Positions 1 to 11,289 of a stretch of 64,000 nucleotides of DNA are shown one piece after another. Each line of letters begins with the position of its first letter. Position 1 is the stretch's first letter. The notes under the pieces were generated by a model. That model had not been told where the DNA came from. It was given only the letters and a program-made list of their open reading frames with translations, and did not search any database. Source of the stretch: Artemia franciscana (Eukaryota; Arthropoda; Branchiopoda; Anostraca; Artemiidae); contig NC_088863.1 in NCBI RefSeq assembly GCF_032884065.1, positions 46,707,797 through 46,771,796 of the forward strand, written 5' to 3'. Both the position numbers and the translations under genes were made by a program.

Positions 1-180
1 CTGGGGTGGGAGAATGTCATAAAGAAAGAATGAAGAAATGGAAACTTCTTGGGAGGGTTTAAAGAGGGAGGCTCTGAATAGATCAGGATAGAGGAGGAGC
101 GTGCATTGCTGTGATGGCCTCTGGCGGCTTGGTGCTGCGGAGAGTCGTTAGTAGTAGCAGTAGATAGTTGTTATATTTTA
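1..180 (+). mobile_element. Probable 3' end of a degraded LINE (reverse transcriptase C-terminus and tail)
   Basis: Conceptual translation gives broken stretches (FKEGG, then after a frameshift EALNRSG, a stop, and RRSVHCC) that resemble the E-A-x-x-R-x-x-W-R ending seen in some LINE reverse transcriptases. They are followed by a GTAGTAGCAGTAG-like simple tail. Stops and a frameshift show it is dead. The match is short, so this is tentative. Confidence 0.35.
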
Positions 181-1490
181 CTGGCCTAGTCTATTTTAAA
201 ATATTCGCTGTTTTTATTTTACTTGACATTACATATCGACTAATATCTCCCGATTTAGTACCAGTTGTAATTAACTTACATTGCCTTTTCGTGTTATGAA
301 ATTATTGTGTTGGTCTGTCCTTGCAGTTACTTTGTTTAAATGCAAAAAATGAATGACGTACGCAAAATAAATCAATTTGAAACAATTTTCTCAGGTGTTT
401 TTCGAAACTGGTTGAAGGTTAAATATGAAGACAATACTAACAATTATTCAATAAATGAATCCGAGATAGCGCTTGCAGTTTCTGTGCAAAAAGCAATTGA
501 AGTGAATACTCATTCGGGATTGTTCATTTCAATTTCATTTTAGTTTGGGTTTCTTTTATTTGTTGGTAGCAATTTAAGTTCGTTTTAATTTTTTATGACT
601 TAACTTTTGCACGATTTAGATTTAATATACGTTTTAATTTTTTTGTAAGTTAATCTTTTTTTAATTTTCCTTTAAGCTAATTAACTCAATAGCGCAGCTG
701 GATAAAATTGAAATTAATTGAGATTGATAAATGAAATTGGATAAATTGAAATTGAAACGTCTATGCAAAGAGCATTGAAGTGATTACTCAATCGTGATTG
801 TTTATTTCAATTTCCTTTCAATTTGGGTTTCTTTCATTTGTTGGTAGTAATTTCAGTTAGTTTTGACTTTGAATTTAATATGACTTACTTTTGGTCGATT
901 TAGATTTAATATACATAACTTCGAAGACCACACTGCCTTTCCATGACGAAAGTAAAACGTGTTCCATGACTCATATACAGTGTTCATCATCAGCAGTAAA
1001 ACTGCTGATTTTTTTTTAAATTTTTCTTTAAGCTAAATAACTCAATAGTGCATCTGGATAAAATTGAAATAAACTATGAAGCAAAAATAATTAAAAAAAG
1101 GAAAAATTCCTGGGCCAGGAGAAGCCAAAAAAAAATATTCTGGAAAAGAGAAGTTTATCAGATTTTATTTAACAGAAAAAATACTGTTTAAAATTAGTTA
1201 GCAAAAGAAAATCTAGTAAATAAAAAACGTGTGTTACTTTTTAGTTACCATATAAAAAATTAGTGGAAAAAAAATACTAAGCTTCAGTTCTATGAAAAAA
1301 ATTTATGAAAATCAAGTAATCTAATTAATAATCTGACTAAAATCATAAATAACAAAACGAAACTTAATGCCCACAAAATTAAGGCCTAACTCTAATTAGT
1401 TTTTTTCATTGATTTAAGAATATGCGGCAAGTCTTTCTTATATTTCTATATGCGGCTATAGTCTTTCTTATATGCGGCTAGTCCTCCTTT
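181..1490. repeat. AT-rich DNA with a diverged direct duplication (about 480-640 and 760-920)
   Basis: The segment at about 480-640 recurs at about 760-920, roughly 280 bp on, with many substitutions. Shared blocks include GCAAAAAGCAATTGAAGTGA-like sequence and GGGTTTCTTTTATTTGTTGG. A 67-codon frame opens at 340 and runs into the first copy, but it has no recognisable domain and the second copy does not keep the frame. No gene is supported here. The rest is A/T-rich sequence without clear features. Confidence 0.5.
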
Positions 1491-1494
1491 TTCT

Positions 1495-1800
1495 TATTTT
1501 CAGTGAAACTATCAAACAGCCTGTCTTGAAACACGTTACAAGTATGTTGTGAACTTGCTAGTTTTTAAAAATGCTACTTACGGGCTCTTTCATACCATGT
1601 CCGCTCTTTCTTCTTCTTGAACTTATAACTTATACTTGAACTTATACACTCCTCGTGAACTTATCTTTACAGATGCTACCAGACTAAGGAAGAAGGGCAT
1701 ATGAGGTGGGACTGATTACCCCATTTCAACGACCTTCTTTAGAATCGAATTATTTCAATTTATTTATTTAAGTCAGTATGGCTCTTTGACAGTATAACAC
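1495..1800 (+). repeat. Family D repeat, rearranged partial copy
   Basis: The blocks CACGTTACAAGTATGTTGTG, TTGCTAGTTTTTAAAAAT and a terminal CTTATCTTTACAGATGC match the copies at 2255-2520, 7830-8172 and 20320-20595. The block with GGTGGGACTG and TATGGCTCTTTGACAGTAT comes after them here instead of before, so the copy is rearranged. No coding content is seen. Confidence 0.5.
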
Positions 1801-2139
1801 TTATGTCAATAATTCTTTTTTTAATGTGTTAGAGTTAATTATTCGATGACAATGAAAATATAAAAGACAACTATTATCCTGCTTAAGTAATTCAGACAGA
1901 CAAGAACATGAACGAGGTCTTGATCCTAATGAACAATCCAATAGACTAGGACAAACAATACAACCAAACACAGCCAGAAGCAAGAAAAACAAGCAGTATT
2001 GTCATTAGTAAACGTAATCCATCATAAGCTTAGAAAAAAAACACCTCAAATCTATGAAATGTTCCAAGTCCAGTGCTTATCAGAGGAATACAGACTTGCA
2101 TATACGGGTTTCCTTGCATTAGATTCCTGGCCCAAGCAC

Positions 2140-2520
2140 AGCGGCCCACATGTCATAAAATCTTTTTGAAATTGGGAGACTTTTTATTTACAAATACTGT
2201 CAGATTTATGGGAAGGGGTGTGTATGACAGTGGTGGTTGCTCCAATTCATCATTTAAAGATTAATTTTGTTTATTGATTTGAGTAGATATGGCTCTTTTA
2301 ATAATATGAAACTGGTGTCCCCAATTCTATTTTTTATACAGTCTGCTGAAACACTCACATAGCCTGCCATACAAGACGTTACAAGAATGTTGTGAATTTA
2401 CTAGTTTCTTGAAAATAATATTTACGACCTTTTCTGTTTCTTGGCTGCAATTTCATATAATGACAAGTTTATATTTGCAGATCAGGTCAGATCATGGTAA
2501 CGCCATAGCGTTGCCTATAG
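2140..2520 (+). repeat. Family D repeat, second copy with acceptor-like end
   Basis: This copy runs in the same order as the one before the first Kir exon: GAGTAGATATGGCTCTTTTA, the GTCTGCTGAAACACTCACAT block, ACGTTACAAGAATGTTGTG, and an acceptor-like TTTATATTTGCAG at about 2470-2482. It ends with the near-palindrome GGTAACGC-CATA-GCGTTGCC. A further fragment at about 2183-2215 reads TTTTTATTTACAAATACTG, almost the Kir acceptor sequence. Confidence 0.6.
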
Positions 2521-2544
2521 TAAAGGCTGTTGATTCTATTGTTT

Positions 2545-2735
2545 TATTAAATAAATAAAAACAAGTTTTTTAACTGAAAGTAAGGAGTGGCATTAAAACT
2601 AAAATGTTTTTAGTTTTAATGTCGCTCCTTACTTTCAGTTAAAAAAACTTGTTTTTTTATTAATTTCTGAACGTTTTTTAATCAATGCATGTTTTGATTT
2701 TGGCTCTCCGCCCATAAATAATTAAAAACGTTCTT
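2545..2735 (-). repeat. Family A fragment: right-end palindrome
   Basis: The block AACTGAAAGTAAGGAGTGGC with flanking sequence is followed at once by its reverse complement, forming a hairpin of about 60 bp per arm. Beyond 2650 it runs into family A sequence in minus orientation (the GGCTCTCCGCCCATAAATAA region). It is a short version of the long palindrome that ends full family A copies. Confidence 0.7.
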
Positions 2736-5640
2736 ATGGAGGGGATGCTCGCATAAACTTCAGAGAGGGCTTATTTGATTGGAAATTGAAAACTCTAGTT
2801 CACTTCTAAAGATTCAAAACTGATCGAAGGGCAGCTAGCCCCCCTCCTACGCCATTTTTTTCCCAAATGCATCAGATAAAAATTTTGGAATAGACATTTT
2901 GTTAAAAATAGGTCAAGGGTCAGATGGCAAAGGTCCGGTGTCGATACGGCCCCAAAGGCCCGGAGACAGGCATTATAAGTTATGTCTTGGGGGCACATAT
3001 GATTCTTATGGAAGGGTTGCTCGCATAAACTTCAGAGAGGGCTCATTTGATTGGGAATTGAAAGTAGTAGTTAAATTTTTAAGAGTCAGAAGTGATAAGA
3101 AGGCAGCTGGTCCCCCACATTTTTTCCCCCAAATGTATCAGATAAATATTTTGAGGTAGCCATTTTGTTAATAATAGTTCAAAGGTCACATAATAAAATT
3201 TATGGTGTCGACACATCCCCCTGTATACATAGTCGTATAAAAGCCATATGACTTCATTGTTTTATTATTTTTTTTCCCCAGAGGCACATCATATGGAAGC
3301 GGTGGTCGTATTAACTTTGGAGGGTGCTCATTTGACTGGAAATCGGAAGTTTTAGTACGTTTTTTGAGAGTCAAAAGTGATCGGGGGCAACTTACACCCC
3401 CAAAACACACTTTTTTCTCCAAATATATCAAATAAAAATTTTGAGAAAACCGTTTTGTTAAAAATAGCTCAAAAGTCAGATAACAAAATCCTGTGTCGAC
3501 GCAGCCCCCAGGTCCCAGGGGAAGGTGTTGTAAATTATTCCCTGGGGGCATATATTGTTTCTATGGAAGGGATGCTCGGATAAACTTCAGATAGGGCTTA
3601 TCTGATTGAAAATTTAAAGTTCTTGTTCAATTTTGCGAGTCGAAAGATATCAGAGAGCAACTACTCCCCTCCCCTACCAATTTTTACTCAAATGTATCAG
3701 ATAAAAATTTTGAGATAGCTATTTTATTAAAAATAGTTGAAAGGACATTTAACAAAAGCTCGGGTACCCTCCAAGGCCCAAGGGCAGGAGCTGTAAGTTA
3801 TGACCGGGGGGCATACAGAGTTCTTACGGAAGGGATGCTCGTATAAAGTTCAGAAAGGGCTCATTTGATTGTAAATTTATTTCTACTTTCTAAAAGTCAG
3901 AAGATATCCGAGGGGGGCAACTAGTCTCCCCCCCACACCATAAGGCTTCAATGTTTTATTGTTTATTAATTCTTCCACAATCACTTAAAATGCAACAAGT
4001 GGGCGTGTAATCTTCAGAGGGGGCTCATTCAATTGGATATCCAAAGTTCTAGTGCCCTTTTTAAGAGTCAAAAGTACTCAGAAAGCAACTAGCTCTCCCC
4101 CTGCGCCTTTTCCGACATAAATCTGACACAATTTGGAAATAGGGATTTTTTTAAATAGTTCTAAAATCAGATAAAAAAAAACTCCAAGGTCCATATAACC
4201 TCCCAGAGTCCTGGGGCGGGTGTTGTAAGTTATGCCCTTGGGGTATATTTGGTGTCTTTTGGAGTGGTACCTATATAAACTTTAAAGGTACTCATTTGAT
4301 TGGAACTTCAAAATCATATTTCACTTTTTAAGACTAAAAAACAGCCGGGGGAAACTAGCCCCCCCATGCCCCTTTTCCCCCGAAGCCATTCGGTAAAAAT
4401 TTGAGATAGCCAGTTTGTTAAAAAGTCAGATAACAAAAACTCTGGAGTCGACTCAACCGCCGAGGTCCCTTGGGTAAGTTTTTTAAGTTATGCGCCAGGA
4501 GCATATAAATGTTTATGTAAGAGGTGGTTGCATAAACTTCAGAAGTAGCTCATTTAATTGAAAATTGAAAGTTCTAGTTTCCTTTTTATCAGTCAAAAGT
4601 GGTCGGAGGGCATTTACCCCCCCCCCAAACACACACCTTCTTTTCCCCAAATGCATCCGATCAAAATTTGGAGATAGCCAGTATGTTTGAAATATTCCAA
4701 TGATCATATAACAGAACTTCGTCGTCAACATAATCTCCCCCCTGATCCTGGGGGAAGGGTTGTAACTTGTACCATGAGGCGAAAAATTAAGCAAAGAAAA
4801 AACGGGTTTAATTTCTACAAACCAGTGAACAAAAATAAAATATAAAAACTACACTTTAACAAAAAAAAAGGGAAAAGCAGTAAGGTCTAAGAAATTATTT
4901 ATACCCTGAGGGCTGTAGAGTTTTTCATGGAAGAGGTGGTTGTATAAACTTGGGAGGGTATTCAAATGATTAGGAATTGAAAGTTATAATTTCTTTTTTA
5001 AGAGTCATTTTTAAGAGTCAACAGTTCGTTTTTTAGTGATCCGATTGCAAATATCGATTGCAATTCGATTGTAAACCGAAATTCTAGTGCCCTTATTAAG
5101 AGTCAAAAGTGATCGAAGGGGAACTAGACCCCTCCTTCAAAAAACCTCTTTTTTCCCAAATGCATCCGATCAAAATTTCGATACTGCCACGTTGTTCAAA
5201 ATACTTTATAGATCAAATAACGAAAACTCCCGGGTCAGCAAAACCCCCCAGAGTCGAAGGGCAATTGTTTTAAGTTATTCCCCGGGGCCCTATAAGATTT
5301 AATGTAAGAGGTGGTGGTACAGACTTCAAAGATGAATCATTTCATTGGAAACTGAAAGTTCTAGATACTTTTTAAGAGTCATCAAAAATGATAGGAGGGT
5401 ATCTCTCCTCCACGCCCTCATTTCTCAAAATGTATTTGACCGAAATTTCGAGGTAGCCATTAAGTTTGAACTAATCCAACGATCAGATGACAAAAACTGA
5501 GGTTCAACTTGACCCTCCTCCAGTACAAGGGAAGGGTTTTAACTTATACCCAGGGGGAAAAAGGTTTCAGGAAAGAGGTGGTCGTATGCACTTTAGAGGG
5601 GAATCAATTAATTAGAAATTGAAAGTTCTAGTTTCCTTTT
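2735..5640 (+). repeat. Family B tandem array, about ten diverged units of 270-300 bp
   Basis: A unit starting near TTATGGAAGGGNTGNTCGNATAAACTTC recurs at about 2735, 3005, 3290, 3560, 3822, 4250, 4515, 4920, 5295 and 5565. Each unit holds GGGCTCATTTGATTGGAAAT, a TTCTAGTGCCCTTTTTAAGA-like block, a GGGCAACTAGCCCCC-like block, and GATCAAAATTTTGAGATAGC. Units are heavily diverged, so the array is old. Short frames inside (2899-3159, 4513-4794 and others) are chance openings in repeat sequence. A 75-bp segment at 4795-4870 with AAAAAACGGGTTTAATTT interrupts the array. Confidence 0.85.
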
Positions 5641-6235
5641 TCAGGTTATTTGCTAAGAAAAAAGGGCTCGTTTGATGCTGGATATTTTGGATTCGTTACT
5701 AGCTAAGCACTAAGATTAGTGAAAACAGGGCGACCGATGGAAGGTTGTTCACAGCCATCCCCGTTCACACCCTAACATCGAATTCAACCTCCGAATATCC
5801 TCCCATTTGCAGCGCAAATGAGAGGATAGCTCTATATACCGGTTATGAGTGGTGGTCTCTTATCCCACCCCAGGCCTCGGGGAAATGGCTATGATTTATA
5901 GAACTTGCTTATTGTTACTTTGATACTTTGTTTACTGTGACACTTTAGTGATTTACGTGGCAACTTCGGTTTACGGTGCAAGGTCTATAAGCTGCGCAAG
6001 CTGCTTATTGTTACTTTGATATCTTGTTTACTTTGATGTTTTCTTTACTTTGTTATTTTTTAATTTTGATATTGTTGCTTTGATATTAGTTTTGATACTC
6101 TGATGAAAGTTTTATATTGAAAAAAGAAATTTGAAATAAGGAAATTTTTGAAAATCAAAACTTTTTGCAATCAAAAATGAACAAAAATTAATTTAAAAAA
6201 AAAATCCGAAAAAGAAGTTTTACAAAGAAAAGAAA
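5640..6235. other. No gene seen; short internal repeats
   Basis: A non-coding stretch follows the family B array. It holds a small palindromic block (CCTCCCATTTGCAGCGCAAA at about 5798) and a twice-repeated TTGCTTATTGTTACTTTGAT block at about 5907 and 6002, followed by T-rich sequence. The 5690-5880 part looks more GC-balanced than its surroundings and may be an unrecognised SINE or MITE. Confidence 0.3.
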
Positions 6236-7755
6236 AAGTCATAGTAAACTTAAGATCAGCAGATACAAATACCTGTTAAAATCCAAACTTAAAACGACCA
6301 GAAATTACGATTAAAGAACAAAGGAAATCCAAAACGAGCAGAAATTAAATAAACAATCATGGCAAAAAAAATAACAAGTACAAATATAAATGAATAAATA
6401 AATCTTAAAACAATCAATAATTAAATTGAATATGCAAGTAAAGCTTAAAACGAAATAAAAATGGTTTACTATTGAAGTATAAATGAAACGCAAAAGGAAA
6501 AGTAATTAAATAAACAATCAATGCAAACAAACATACAACAGATATTACTATAAATGAATAAATAAGTGTTAAAATGATTGAAAATTAAATTGAATAACAA
6601 ATCTAGCTTAAAACAATCAAAAACTACTAAGAACAATTGGGTATAACCTCCTTCTCTCACTGTAAAAGTCTAAAACCTACTGCGTCATTGACGCTTTACT
6701 GAAAATGAACTATATTACGAATATTTTCGTTTTTGCTTAATATTGAAAACAAACATTAAAATTATACCAAAATTACAAACTGATGAGCTTTCAGAAATTA
6801 ATATAATTATACATCAAATATTCTCTTAAATTTTGTAAGTTCTCTACGAAACTGTTCAAGAAAAATATAGTTTTACTACAAACAAGAGTTTGGATACTCC
6901 CCCTTCCTTAACTGTAAAAATCTAAGGCCTACTGCGTCATTAGCGCCTCACTAAAAACAAATTATGTTACAAATGTTTCTTTTCGCGTTATTATATATTG
7001 AAAATGAGATTAAAAACTATAGGGAAATGAAATCTGTAACTGATAATCTTTCAACAATAACTATCATTATATATCAAATATTGAGTTTGATTTTATTTGT
7101 AATTTCCAAGACAGTTCAAGACACATATAGTTTTCAGCAAAGCGCCAATGATGAGGTAAGTTTTAGATTTTAGAGTGAGAGAAGGAGGCAATATCCAAAC
7201 TTTTGCTTTTAGCGATTTTTGTTCATTTCAAGCTTGATTTACGTATTCAATTTGAGTTTCACTTGTTTCAAGATTTTTTTATTCATTTATGTTAGTACCC
7301 ATTGTATGTTTTTGGTAAATTTTTTTTGCTCTTGTTTTTAGTGATTTTTGTTCGTTTCAAGCTTGATTTGTAAATGCAATTTAAGTTCCACTCGTTTTAA
7401 TATTTGCTTATTCTTTTATATTCACTTATTCATTATTATTCATTTGTATTGTATGTTTGTATGCATTCATTGTTTACTTAATTTCTGTTCGTTTTGGGTT
7501 TCATTTATACTTCAATATTAAAATGTTTTTTCTTGTTTTAAGCTACTTTCTGCATATTCAATTTAAACATTAATTGTTTTAAGATCTATTTATTCGTTAA
7601 TTTTAATACTTGATATAGGTTTTTTTGCTGTGATTATTTATTTAATTTCTGTTCGTTTTTGGTTTCATTTGTTCTTTAATAGCAATTTCTGTTAGTTTTG
7701 AGTTTGAATTTTACCAGGTATTTGTATCTCCTGATCTTAAGTTTAATATGGCCTT
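6236..7755. mobile_element. Large fold-back element with 430-560 bp inverted arms
   Basis: The left arm (about 6236-6650) is an imperfect reverse complement of the right arm (about 7190-7755). The outermost match pairs AACTTAAGATCAGCAGATAC at 6248 with its complement near 7724-7745. The motif AAAACGANCAGAAATTA recurs in the arms. The centre (6655-7190) holds a diverged direct duplication of about 250 bp (CCTACTGCGTCATT at about 6674 and 6928). No transposase is encoded; the short frames inside are low-complexity. A non-autonomous fold-back or MITE-like element is the simplest reading. Confidence 0.65.
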
Positions 7756-7829
7756 TACTTTTCTCGGAAAAAATTTCTTTTCAGAATTTGTTTTTAATTA
7801 ATTAAGGAAAAAGGAACTATTTGGCAGGA

Positions 7830-7929
7830 CTGGTTGCACCATTTCTGTTTCAGTGACTCTTTTTTTACTTTATTTACTGATTTAAGTAGATATGACTCCT
7901 TTGATAATATGACACTGGTGTCTCTAATT

Positions 7930-8002
<73 letters not shown>

Positions 8003-8172
8003 TGAATCACTCGGATATCCTACCTACGGTGACTTTACCAGAGTTTTATGAATTTGCTAATTTTTAAAAGCAAGATTTATGGCCTTTTTGTTTCTTGACT
8101 GCACTTTCTCATAATGATGAGTTTCTATTTACAGACACTTTCAGATTATAGGCAGTGCAATAGCACTGCCTA
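7830..8172 (+). repeat. Family D repeat with an internal (TA)n expansion and terminal hairpin
   Basis: TAAGTAGATATGACTCCTTT, GATAATATGACACTGGTGTC, TTTGCTAATTTTTAAAAGCA and a terminal TTTCTATTTACAGACAC match the other family D copies. The end forms the hairpin GGCAGTGC-AATA-GCACTGCC (about 8151-8170). A pure TA microsatellite has expanded inside it. Confidence 0.6.
7931..8000. repeat. (TA)n microsatellite, 70 bp
   Basis: Uninterrupted TA dinucleotides within the family D copy. The overlapping 77-codon frame is only an open TA run. Confidence 0.95.
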
Positions 8173-8229
8173 AGTAAAGACAAATGTAGGCAGAAAGTTT
8201 TTTTTTTTTTTTATTAGTTCTTTTCTTTT

Positions 8230-10125
8230 AGACCAGGGCACTTCGTATAGAACGACGTGTTATGGAAACTTCTAAAAGGACTCATTCGATGGGACATTGA
8301 AAGGGCTGGTACATAAACTAGCCACAATAGCCCAGCACATCCAGTTTTGAGATAGACATTTTTTTAACGTAGTTGAAAGGTTTGGAAATTATGTCTCTGA
8401 AGATGACAACCCATCTTCAGTAACTGAGTGCAATATTGATCCCTTACTGGTAAAACTGGTTGCCTCCTTTTTAACAAATAGATCGCAGGTGGTTAAATAC
8501 CAAAACCATTACTCAAATCATCTCCCTATCTACAAATGGCATACCCCAAGGAACTCTCCTAGGCCCCCTCCTCTTTTCAGCCATGATCAACAGCCTCCCA
8601 AAAGAAGTTCCTGACCGTTGGAAATTTATTGATGGCCTAACGATTGTTGAAAGTTGCTTCAGATATTTAATAAGCGACCCTATGAATATCCTCAATGAAA
8701 TTGGAAGTGAGGCTTTGGACTTAAACCCCGTGAGGAGATATGACAGTAAACCCCTCTAAGTCCATGATAATGCCGATTTGTTTGCTCAAATCCTCGCCCT
8801 GTTTTCTTAATCCTATCCCTCATGAAATTTATGTGTCCTCGGTTAAATTACTTGGAGTCACAATTTCTTCAAATTTAAAGTGGAATATCCACGTTAAAGA
8901 CATAATCCATAAAGCTAATGCGTCTATCGTCCTCCTTAAGCTCCTAAATAAATATAGCGTCCCCTTTTCTCACTCCTTAAGGTTGTTCACGTCTTTTGCC
9001 CGCCCGCATCTTGAATATACTTGTCCAGTTTCGCACCCTGGCATCTCTCGTGAAGAATCAGAAAAAATTGAGTCAATCCAAAAAAGAGCCTTGCCAATAA
9101 TTTTCAAAGAAGGCAAGGTGTCTTATTCTCTGCTCCTAAAAAAAGCTAGTTTGGAAAGCCTTGAGCTAAGGGGTTTGTCGCTATGCCTCCGTTTTTCAAA
9201 AATGCAATAAAAAACCCTCGGACGGCAAGTATTTTCCCCAAACGTCACTCACCATCCAGATTAAGACAGCCTCGAGCTGTTTCTGAGCCCATCCCAGTTT
9301 TTTCCCCCATTCGCTGCGTTACTTCCAGATATGAAAAAAACCTTTGTCCCCTTCATCACAGAAAAAATGAATAAAATATCCAACTAGTTTCTCCCTTTTT
9401 GTGAGGTGCTGCCTAGGTCGTTGCACTTATTTGCTTCCCCCCCCCCTGTTTTTGTTTAGTTTCCCTTTTAATCATATGTGTTTTTCGTGTATTTTATGCT
9501 TCGTTCTTTTTTTGTGAGTTTTTGGACTTTTTTAGTGTCCTTTTCAATTTGTAGATATACACGTTTATTTCTAGTTCTTTTCTGTATTATTTTGTCCCCT
9601 TACTTTTTTTTTCTGACTTGTTTTGTTAAAGTTTAGTTTGACCGTTTTTTTTTTTTTTTTCTTTTTGTTTGCTTTGTTAGTCGACTCCGAAGTACGAACT
9701 CGGCCCTTTGAAGGCTTGTGATAGAAATTTTTTTGAAATAAGTATCTTATATCTTATCTTTCCATTCCCCAAAGCCCTCAGGCCAAGGGCTGTAAGCTGT
9801 GCCCTTTGGTCATACAAGTTCTTTGGAGAAGATTGGTTCAATAAACTTCAAAAGGGACTCGTTTGATTGTAAATTGAACGCTCTAGTGGCCTTTTTTATG
9901 GTCGAACATGATTGAAGGGTAACCAGCCCTCCTCTCCTTCCATCATTTCCCCAACACACCCAATCAAAATTTTGAGATAACAATTTTATCAGGCGTATCG
10001 AAATGTCCAGTAATTGAACCTTTGAGGATGACAACCCCCTACAGTCCTCGGAGCAAGGGTTATGAGATATTTCCTGAGGTTATACAAGGCTTTTATTGAA
10101 AGAGTGGCCGTATAAACTTCGGAGG
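8230..10125 (+). repeat. Family B units split by a LINE fragment
   Basis: Family B sequence stops at about 8412 (GAAGATGACAACCC) and resumes at about 9769 (CCCCAAAGCCCTCAGGCCAA). The unit then runs on through 9840-10125, including GACTCGTTTGATTG and TTTTGAGATAACAATTTTAT. The order of unit blocks is continuous if the 8413-9768 segment is removed, so the LINE was inserted into a pre-existing unit. Confidence 0.7.
8413..9768 (+). pseudogene. LINE (Jockey/CR1-type) reverse transcriptase C-terminal half, frameshifted
   Basis: After a short frame with VASFLTNRSQVVKYQN, the reading shifts near 8530 to NGIPQGTLLGPLLF, the conserved reverse transcriptase palm motif. It continues to KFIDGLTIVES, where the F-x-D-D catalytic motif has become F-I-D-G. 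After another break the frame 8740-9210 gives VKLLGVTISSNLKWN and a thumb-like region typical of LINE ORF2 (156 codons). A last shift gives KNPRTASIFPKRHSPSR and the end of the ORF. The 3' end at about 9742-9760 carries a TATCTTA-type simple tail. The 5' part (endonuclease and most of the palm) is missing, as expected from 5' truncation at insertion. The lost catalytic Asp and at least three frameshifts make it dead. Confidence 0.85.
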
Positions 10126-10769
10126 TCGTATACTACTACTACTGATATGATAATTAAATCGGAGCATAAGATACCCACACAAATTGTTAAGAGAACGTAT
10201 AAACAATGCTTCAGAAATACTTGATGGTAAATAAATTTTTAAAGCGTGTAATGAAGGGGGTGTTGAAGAAACCAAAGGCACTATGCACATATTGCTACTA
10301 CAACTATTTCTGCTACGCAAGTTAAGGGTATTCAGGAAATGCTTTGAGGGAATATTAAGGCAGATGTTGAACTAAATCCAAACGAACTAATATTATGTAG
10401 ATTTTCAAAAAGATGACAAAGCAAAATCTCAAAAACAGCTTACATTACTAAGTTAGATCTTTCAGGGTAAGTTGTACAGATTATGAACTAGCAAAAAAAA
10501 CACCATATACTATTATATATTATTAATAATATATAATAATTAATAATTAATAATATATATTAGTATATAGTATTATACTATTAAGTATATACTATATACT
10601 ATTAACACTATCAGTACAGTTACTGCAACTAATGACGCTAATAGTATCAAGGTGAAACATCTAGGAACGTTTTGGGGGAGTTTAAATCAAAAGACAAAAA
10701 CTAAATATACGTAAGCATTCAAAAAGGCATATAAGCAATATCATAGGCAGCGCCACTCTATAATAGTAA
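10126..10769. other. Unrecognised AT-rich insertion between family B pieces
   Basis: This segment separates two family B pieces. It begins with a (TAC)n run and holds TACTACAACTATTTCTGCTA, an extended AT palindrome-like stretch at 10498-10605 (ATAATTAATAATTAATAATA and similar), and no convincing frame. It may be an unclassified element inserted into the array. Confidence 0.35.
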
Positions 10770-10985
10770 TCAATTTAAATGAAACTTTAAAAGGAGCTAA
10801 TTCGACTGGAAATTGAAAATTCTATTGCCCTTTTTAAGAGTCAAAGGTCATTGGAGGGCAAGCAGCCCTCCATTCATTTCTCAAACACATCTAGTCAACA
10901 TTTTTAGATAGCCTTTGTGTTCAGCATAGGAGAGCGGTCCAGTAACTATATCTTTGGGAATATTGGGTATATTCACCCTCCACAG
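10770..10985 (+). repeat. Family B single unit
   Basis: GCTAATTCGACTGGAAATTG, CCCTTTTTAAGAGTCAAAGG, GGAGGGCAAGCAGCCCTCC and TTTTTAGATAGCC follow in the family B order. There is no coding content. Confidence 0.7.
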
Positions 10986-11289
10986 TTTTTCGAATTTTAC
11001 CATTATTTTTTAAAACTGAATCTTCAAATAAAACTAAATCTAAGGCCACTGTGGTTATGGTTACCAACAAGACAGCTCAGCAATATCTCGAGAACGGCTG
11101 GGGGTGTTAAGTTGGAACTTGTAGTGTTACTACTATTACTACTTCTGCTCTTATAACTTAAATGAATCAAGAGAGTGTGAGTGTGTCCAGGATGTACAAT
11201 GGCATACAAAAATTTTTTTGGGAATGATATTCAGTTTCATTTTTCAGGTCAACTTATAATAGCAAGCCTAACTATGGATTCTTATAGAA

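Noticed and set aside
340..543. 67-codon + frame with balanced composition
   Set aside because: No domain, no supported splice sites, and the partly duplicated downstream copy does not conserve it. Left as a weak possibility.
6311..6660. Two overlapping minus frames rich in Phe, Tyr and Cys
   Set aside because: They are T-rich arm sequence of the fold-back element; the paired arm does not keep the frames.
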